NCBI GenBank assembly: GCA_027422505.1
Contig: JAPQWV010000122.1
Location: forward strand, 558,001-622,000
Direction of reading: 5' to 3'
DNA from: Craterostigma plantagineum
Taxonomy: Eukaryota > Streptophyta > Magnoliopsida > Lamiales > Linderniaceae
DNA: 64,000 bases
Shown here: piece by piece, positions 56,391-64,000 of the stretch
How positions within the stretch are numbered: position 1 is the first letter of the stretch
How the letters are laid out: every line of letters starts with the position of its first letter
Program-made: the position numbers and the translations under genes
Notes under the pieces: model-generated
The model's input: the letters and a program-made list of their open reading frames with translations, nothing else
Told to the model about the DNA's origin: nothing
Databases searched by the model: none

Positions 56391-56462
56391 AGTACCAATG
56401 ATCTTTCCCCATACAACGGAAGTACACACGCTATACAATCAATCGTTCAGTAGATAAAAGCG

Positions 56463-58708
56463 ATGGACCTTCTTCTCACCCTTCAAACCACCATCTTCGC
56501 CACAATCGCCGCCGCCTTAGCGGCCATCCTCGCCTCCAAACTCCGAGGACGGCGGCTCAAATACCCTCCCGGCCCATTCTCACTGCCCTTGGTCGGAAGC
56601 TGGCTGCAAATCGGCAACCGCTTAGACCACCACGACTTCGCCGCCTACGACAAGAAAGTCTGCGGCGGCGGCGGCGGCCTATTCATGCTCAGAATGGGCC
56701 AGCGAAACATCACCGTCGTTTCCTCCCCTCGCCTCGCCAAAGAGGTCCTCCTCACTCGCGGCCAAGAGTTCGGCTCGCGCTCAAGGAACATCGTCTTCGA
56801 TATCTTCACGGGCAAAGGCCAAGACTTGATCTTCACAGAGTACGGCGACCATTGGAGGAAAATGCGGCGGATCGTCACCGTTCCCTTCTTCACCAACAAG
56901 GTCGTGAAGCACTACCACCACATGTGGGAGGCCGAGGCGGCGGAGCTGGTGGAGGGCGTCGGCAGGAGCACAGGCGAGGCTTCTACTAAAGGGATTGTGA
57001 TAAGGAGGTGGCTTGAGCTTATGGTTTACAATAACGTGTACAAGATTATGTTCGATAAGAGGTTTGAGGGTTTGGAAGATCCCATGTTCCTAAAAGTGAA
57101 GGCTGCGAATGCTCAGAGGAGTAAGCTTGGGCAGAGCCTCGAGTACAATTTCGGGGATTTCATGCCTTTCTTGAGGCCTTTGTTGAGGAAGTACTTGAAG
57201 AGGTGTAAGGAGGTGAGCATGACGAGGTTGAAGATGTACAAGGAACTGTTCATCGATGCTCGAAAGTAAGTGTAGTTTGAAAGCCCATCTCTAGCTAGCT
57301 TCTTTATTGAATGATGGATCTCCCAAGACAGAGAAACTTATGAATTCTAATGATTCTTCGTGTATTGAATATATATTGCAGAGGCATTGTGAATACGAAG
57401 ACGACGACCAGCCGGGACGATGTGAAATGCGGCATCGATCATTTTCTTGAATCGCAGAAGAACGGCGAGATTGACGAGCATAACATTCTTTACATCATCG
57501 AGAATATGAATATCGCTGGTGAGAAAAAAAAAAAACTCCAACTTTGTCCCGTATGTACTTATCTTCGATCGCGCGTGCAAATATAATATAATAAAATTTA
57601 AAACATGGTATAAAGCTTAAACTTAAAGGGTGGTCAATTAATATAATCTCCAAGGAACCAAAGAGTTACGAATCCTCACTACCATTGATTTAAGAAAAAT
57701 TAAAAGTTTAAGACAAGATAATAAAGAAATAAACCTAAATGCGCAATAAATATAATATATTTAAACTAGTAATTCGAGCAGGCCTCACGTGTGTGCAATA
57801 AAATAAAGTTAATTATTATTAAATAGTTTTAATAAGTAATATACTAAAAATAGAATTTGATAGTTATTATAAGGTTATGGTAGTTAGGTAGTTTAATGAG
57901 TCTTTTTTATTTTTTTAAGATATGTAGAAATAATCTGATTGGTCAATTGAGACAGGCCAATTGCCGGTTTATTCTAGCCTCTCACCTTTAATATAACAAA
58001 ATATGTAAAATTGAAAAAAAAATGGCATCTTCCCTACATGCTTAAACTTTTAGGTGAAGCATGTCATTCAGTACTGATTGTTTCATTTCCGCCTCATACC
58101 CAGCCATCGAGACGACGATCTGGGCGCTGGAATGGGCCATCGCCCTACTCACGAACCACCCGAAAGTCCAAACCAAGCTCCGGGCCGAGATCGACCGCAT
58201 CCTCGGCCCGGGGGTTCAGGTCACCGAGCCCGACACGCACAAGCTCCCTTACCTCCAGGCCGTGATCAAAGAAACCCTACGGTTCAAAATGGTGGTGCCA
58301 TGCCTACTCCCTCACATGAACGCCGAGCGGGCCGAGCTCGGAGGGTTCGACATTCCGAAGGAAAGCCGCATATTCGTCAACGCTTGGTGGATGGCCAACG
58401 ACCCGGCCCAATGGGACCGGCCCGACGAGTTTAGGCCCGAGAGGTTCTTGGAGGAGGAGGCCGGGCTGGAGACGACTGGGAATAACATTAAGTATATCCC
58501 TTTTGGGATCGGGCGGAGGAGCTGCCCGGGGATACTGATGGCCATGCCCGTGCTCGGGATTACGCTCGGGAGGCTCGTGCAGAACTACGAGCTGTTGCTT
58601 CCCGAGGGATGCGCCGGGATTGATCTCTCGGAGAATAACGGCCAGTTTGCTATGAGGATGAAGACGCACTACTCCGTCGTGCTGAAGCCGAGGTCGTCGT
58701 TCTCGTGA
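56463..58708 (+). CDS. CYP73A: CYP73A cytochrome P450 (cinnamate 4-hydroxylase-like)
   Basis: ER-anchored P450, predicted at 514 aa. CYP73A enzymes 4-hydroxylate trans-cinnamate to p-coumarate, the second step of the phenylpropanoid pathway. Exons: 56463-57265, 57382-57518, 58104-58708; the first join completes a Lys codon and the second Ala. An N-terminal anchor (about 1-25) is followed by the hinge PPGP (35-38). GQRNITVVSSPRLAKEVL, FDIFTGKGQDLIFTEYGDHW and MRRIVTVPFFTNKVV are CYP73-specific. I-helix AAIETTIWALEWA, KETLR (ExxR) and haem loop FGIGRRSCPG with Cys454 are intact. It differs from the main C4H class at usually conserved places (YPPGPFSLPLVG; a Gly run at VCGGGGGLF), so it may be a class II or diverged paralogue. 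Activity on cinnamate is likely but not proven. Confidence 0.93.
57519..58103 (+). other. Second CYP73A intron
   Basis: A 585-bp AT-rich intron. Near its 3' end ACATGCTT (about 58036-58043) and AAGCATGT (about 58057-58064) form an inverted repeat around AAACTTTTAGGTG. The string TTTAGGTGAAG also occurs in both CHX second introns. No coding sequence is seen. Confidence 0.5.
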
Positions 58709-59371
58709 TTTTCGCGGCGTATGCGTGCGATGCGTGCGTGTGTGTGTTTTCAATAATTCGGGTTTTCGTAACGGCCAACGCGTATCTTTTCTGTTGTGAG
58801 TGTAAGTTGTGGTGATGTCTTACTTTGGTGAGAGTGAAAGCGCTTGCTTGTCTTGTGTGTTCTTCCCTCGTGAAAAATATTGTCAGTATTCTACGTAAAG
58901 TCACCATGTAGTCTTCATACTTCGACTCAGAATATTAGGAATCGAATCTGAAACTCGTTATGTCCTTCATATCTCGACTCTGAATCGAAATTGAACCTCA
59001 TTTCATTCAGTGGATTATAGGACGACCTTCGACTTTCAAGGAAACTATTTCTCCTAGGAGCCGAACCCTACCATGTGGCAAAATCGTCCGTTGAATTTTC
59101 GAGACATCGTCGAAAGACCAAATTTTCGACGTGTCTGAAATCGGACGTGATAGAGAAAGAATATACGTTATAGGAACAAAGTAAGAACATTTCCATAGAA
59201 GGATAGAATGATCTCTTCGAAAACTGATAAGACTGATTTATTACTACTACGTTCACAACCACAACTCGAAAACCTTTAGCACAAAACGGACCACTCAATC
59301 CGTCGCCGAAGTCACAGAACAAAACAGACGAAGCAAATCATCGGAACCGAACCGAAAGACGTAAGAGAAAC
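58709..59371. other. Convergent 3' spacer CYP73A/NET4
   Basis: 3' UTRs of two convergent genes. Two loosely similar segments with CTTCATA..TCGACTC..GAATCGAA lie at about 58914-58945 and 58968-58990. No gene is seen. Confidence 0.5.
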
Positions 59372-61382
59372 TCACGACGCTGTCACAAGGGTTCTTCTGT
59401 GAGCGACGACCGCCTTACGAAGAGTATCGTAACTGCTGCGATAATGCTCGAGAGAGAAGCAAAGCTGCCTTATTGCTTCTCTTTTCTCCTCTGCTCCTTC
59501 GAGAATGGTTTCGCTCTTCTTCTTTACGTCTATCTCAAGCTCTCTAACTCTCGACCTTAACTTGCCCTCGATTTCCTTAGCCTCCTCAGATTTAGAAATC
59601 ACTTTGACGAGCTGCAAGTGCAAGTTATTCAAATGGCTGTTCATGCTGTTGATCTGATCTTGCTTGGAGCTTAGCTCTGCAGAGAGCGTATCAATCTTGG
59701 CTTTCAGATTGTCTTTCTCAGACATCAGTGTGTCGTACTTCAGTTTGAACGCATCCAACTCTTTGTTTCTGTCCGAAAGTTCGCCCTTGAGCTGCTCGAT
59801 TTGAGTTGCAGATGATTCTTCCACCTGGGACTTTGCAGCTTTAACTCGGTTCGATTCATCTTCTAAAGATTTGCAGCGGAAATCAATCTCTTTTATGTTG
59901 TTTTCCAGGTAAGTCTTTTCCTCTGAAATTCTGATTATTTCGGCCTGAAGCCTCTCCTTTTCTTCGGACAGGGCTTTGTTCGCATTGGACATTTCTTCTC
60001 TGAGTGCTCTGATTTCTTCGTCGCGCTCCGATAGGTTATTTCCGTAGCTGATAATGCGTCCTTGAAGCTTTGCAAATTCTTGTTTTTGCTTCTCAAGTTC
60101 GTTTTTCCAATTGGAGGCGTCGTTCTGACTAGAATTGAGCTGTTCTTGCATGTTTTGGATCAAACTGTCCTTCGTCGTCAGTTCTTGCCTTAATCCCTCA
60201 ACTTCCTCTTCGGATTTCGTAAGATTCTCACCCGCTTTTCGGAGCTCTTCCTCAAGAACCCTAATTCTCTCGGCAGATTCCGAAATTTCTTCTTCTGAGA
60301 GTCGATTTTCGTCCACCTCGGAACCATTCGTCTTTGAAGGAAAAAGATGATCTTCGCTCTCCGCCGAAGATTTATAGCTCTGAAGCTCGTCATTCAAACG
60401 CTCGATCTCTTTCTCGAATCGCTGAACCTTCTCCTTCTCCGAGCTCAGTTCATCCTCGAGGCCCGTTACTTTTAGCTCGACATCACCATGATCATCGCAG
60501 TGGGGCTTCAGACAACCTATGTCAATCTCTTTCTCTTGCAGTTCAACCCTTTCTTTCAGACCAAGAATCTCATCCTCCAACTCGGCGATCTTCTTCCTCA
60601 ATTCTTGTTCCTCCGAGTAATTATTCACAGACGAATCGTCGTCAGAATCTGACTTAGAATCAAGAGACGACGAAGACGAATCTCCTTCCCCTTTAACACT
60701 GTTAAACTCCGAACTATTTCCACGTTCTCCCAAGAAAACGTCGAACCCAGCGGCTCGCGGGCCAGACTTGGTTCGGCTCGGTTTTTGGCCCGGGGTGCTA
60801 GGAAGTGGTTCGGAGCTAGCTTCGGACAGGCCCGAATCTTGGGATTGGAGATCCGATGGCGCCCTTTTGCGCAGTTCGCCAGTCACATGGTCGTACCTTT
60901 CTGCTAAAGATCGATACATTCGATAGAATTCCTCGACGAGGTTGAGCAGCTCGGGCCTTTTCTTGAAGTAGAGTTCAGCCTTTTTGGAGAAGGAATCTGC
61001 GTCTTCTTCGATGAGCTTCATCATTCTTCTGACGTATTGATCCATTTCTGAAATCGATTCACGTAGTAATCTGATCAAATAGGGAAGGCAAGAAGGCAGA
61101 GAATGAATAGGGGAAAATCGATAGCTTTCGCTCACCTTCGAGATTTTCTTGAAGCCATTTGTTGTTCTTGGGAATTATGTGGCTGTCCCACAACCACGAG
61201 CGAGACTTCTTCGATTCGGTCTTCTTCAGTTTGTGCGACTTCATTCAAGAGTAACAAACATGTAAGAACGATAAGTAAAAGGAGCATTAAAGCAAAGAAG
61301 TAGCACGAAGATAACTCTGCAAAAGGCACAAGACAGCAATGCAAAGGAGTCAGTCAGTTTCTCTTACATTGGTCGATGCCAT
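59372..61382 (-). CDS. NET4: NET4-type actin-binding NETWORKED protein
   Basis: Plant NETWORKED superfamily protein, predicted at 597 aa. These proteins link actin filaments to membranes; NET4 proteins sit at the vacuolar membrane. Exons in gene order: 61382-61368, 61238-61136, 61047-59372. The NAB actin-binding domain (about residues 10-90) shows [31 protein letters not shown] and DADSFSKKAELYFKKRPELLNLVEEFYRMYRSLAERYD. Then comes a Ser/acidic linker and a long heptad-rich coiled coil (about 190-555). The C-terminal EEKREAIRQLCFSLEHYRSS holds the IRQ motif that binds RABG3 GTPases in NET3/NET4. The tiny first exon (MASTN) is inferred from phase. Translation could instead start at 61244. A further 5' UTR exon near 62241-62320 with donor at about 62240 is suggested. 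Confidence 0.9.
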
Positions 61383-63271
61383 GGTTGCAGAATAGAACGA
61401 CGATCCAAAGTCGATTTACCTGATATTTAGTACAAACACACTGAACATTACTTATAGGGCTTCAAACATCACATTTATCAAGCAATTGACAGATAGGCAA
61501 AGATCTCCATAGCCATTACAGAGTTACTCAAAAATTCCAATCTTTAGAACATATCAACTGCAGATAAGGGGCGAGATTGTGGCCCATACCTAGTGCTCAG
61601 TAGTAAATGCAAGAATTGACTATGATGCAACTACCACAAGCACAAAGATGATTGGTGGGAATTATTAAAACAAACACAAAACTGTTTTAACCAGCAATAA
61701 AACCATACTGATGCGGTAATAACTCGCGTAAGACAATACACATCTCCCGAGGCTTCGAATTTCACGCTATTCAAATTATTTGTCGCATATTTTCTTCCCG
61801 AAAATAAGAGTTTCTTCTCCTTTTTTTTTTTCCACCAAAATTCAAATCTGGGAAACTAGAAGAGCTTTAGCCCAGTTCGGATAAATTCTGAAAGAACTTT
61901 ACTGGAAATGTGATAATGATGCACAAACTTGAAAGTCACTGCTAACATGGGTGCTTGAAATGCAGATAGGTGATTAATAAAGGACTTCAACTAAATAGGA
62001 ATCAGTGGCGCAGAAGAGTGAGCTCATGGCTGTTAGCTGTTGAACATTCAAATCAGAACGATTGAAAAGTAATAATCTCCCAGAAACGGAAAAAACACAG
62101 AACAACTACGCGTACTAAATCACCTCCCCAGCTCATGACAAGGAAAAAAACGCATGGAATTCACAGAAAGTTCGACGAGCACTGACACTGAGGAACAATT
62201 ATTTTGGTAAAACATCGTGAGTTAAAAAATGTCTTTACCTGTCGCTAATTCTTCAAAACTCCTCAGACTGGAAAACAAAACAGAGCCAAACGGAGAGAGA
62301 GTGGAGACAGAGGTTGTGCGTTTGTATGTATGTCGTTTATTTATATTTATATTTGATTTGATCTAAAAACGTGTATCTGTGAATATTAAATACATTTTTC
62401 TCACGTCAGAAGGCACGGCAATTTTTCTAACTCAAACTATGGTGTTCCAAATCCAAATTAACATAACGATTTCACATGTAAGGTCGATAAAGTCATTAGG
62501 TTTGAATTATTCTCCAAAAACAGGTGGTAAGTATCATACATTAAATGGAAAATTAATTCAGATCACGACAAATCAAATCGCTATGAGTTCGAAACCATAA
62601 TCTCTATCTGCGATAAAAAAATACAAAATGATTATATATAAAGATCGTAGATCTGGCCAAAGTTTGAAAGAAATAAAAAAGATTTGATACGATCTAACTA
62701 ATACGAGTCATGTGTGTACACGTCTCCTTATTAAATGTAAACGGTTCATCAGGGCCAACCTTAGATTGAATTATTAGGAAAATATCTCACCTGCTAATTT
62801 ATTTTATCATAAATTGCCTTTCACACTGCATGGTGATAAATAACTCAGCTTACACAGTTGACTACACATATATATTTTAAAACGCCTTCACAGCTCACAA
62901 ACTGCTTGATGATTTTTTCTGCTGCTTACAGCAATCGTGACATATACCAATCAAACTGGAAACCTAATCTTGAAACATAATTAAAAGATTTTTAACATAT
63001 ATAATACTTGTGATACATGTGATATAGTAACAAGTGGATTATTATTTCCCATTAATATAACTTGATAGATGTGTATAATGGGACAAATTGAAGAGGCAAA
63101 TCAAACACACCAGTAAAACTAGACAACACGTCTCACTTTTTTTTTTTTTCTCCTAATAATAAAAAATAATGAGTTCAATAATGGGAAGACTGAGAATTCT
63201 CAAGCAAGCAAACACAAGGGGGTCATGCATGGACCGTTATTATTTAGCAATTATGATTTATTGGTTAATTA
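61383..63271. other. NET4 leader/promoter spacer
   Basis: Minus-strand donor-like CAG|GTAAAG at about 62240 and TATAAATAAA at about 62338-62347 suggest the NET4 transcript starts near 62300 with a leader intron of about 0.8 kb. The rest is AT-rich and ends in the 3' UTR of the ubiquitin-conjugating enzyme gene. No ORF with similarity is seen. Confidence 0.5.

Positions 63272-64000
<729 letters not shown>

Larger units (their letters stand above)
53175..56462. other. Repeat-rich spacer
   Basis: No supportable protein gene. It includes an isolated G-rich block (about 54520-54920) in otherwise AT-rich DNA, a 21-bp-repeat element (55388-55721) and the CYP73A promoter at its right end. Open frames in the G-rich block lack domains and appear in several frames at once. 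Confidence 0.5.

Overview
This is a nuclear genomic window from a flowering plant, almost certainly a eudicot. Most genes carry many short GT-AG introns in AT-rich spacer DNA. The gene families are plant-specific: WRKY, CHX antiporters, CIPK kinases, WNK kinases, PPR-DYW, VAL B3 repressors, ATL RING proteins, NET4, laccase and CYP73A. The spacers hold plant-type MITEs, tRNA-like SINE remnants and microsatellites. I cannot name the species. Exon boundaries were assigned by hand from splice signals, phase continuity and remembered protein families.

Layout, left to right. 1-2860 is gene-poor. Then come RDM4/DMS4 (3001-5572, +), a group I WRKY factor (6666-8760, +), a divergent CHX antiporter (9453-12550, +), a LAC7-like laccase (12887-15113, -) and a second, orthodox CHX antiporter (15845-18593, -). 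The spacer at 18.6-23.3 kb holds a long-TIR foldback element with a ~110-bp tandem array and a MIR390 gene (-). Next are an intronless PPR-DYW editing factor matching MEF11/LOI1 (23281-25353, +), BLOS1 (25442-26024, -), a CIPK with a broken reading frame (27515-28782, +), a 94-aa membrane protein (29163-29750, -) and an intact CIPK (30348-31661, -). At 31.8-32.7 kb a 21-bp-repeat element is split by an Emigrant-like MITE. Then follow a WNK4/5-type kinase (33670-36198, -), RPS26 (38055-39129, -) and a divergent TRF-like Myb protein (39456-42161, +). After these come a decayed-looking ATL RING gene (about 43001-43573, +), stromal APX (44018-46254, +), a VAL-type B3/CW repressor (46722-51175, -), a candidate box H/ACA snoRNA (53027-53174, +), CYP73A (56463-58708, +), NET4 (59372-61382, -) and the 3' end of a UBC E2 gene (63272 to the edge, -).

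There is no operon-like organisation. Most neighbours are functionally unrelated. Two local pairings stand out: two CHX genes of different subtypes flank a laccase, and two CIPK genes of different clades flank a small membrane protein.

The most notable observations are non-coding. One is an H/ACA-type two-hairpin RNA whose two pockets appear to match two nearby sites in 18S rRNA. Another is a MIR390 hairpin with an A at position 19. A third is a MITE insertion whose empty site survives in a paralogous repeat about 23 kb away. Gene-decay signals are the CIPK frameshift, the ATL start codon changed to ACG, a splice-phase problem in RDM4, and a CHX lacking its membrane-domain acidic residue.
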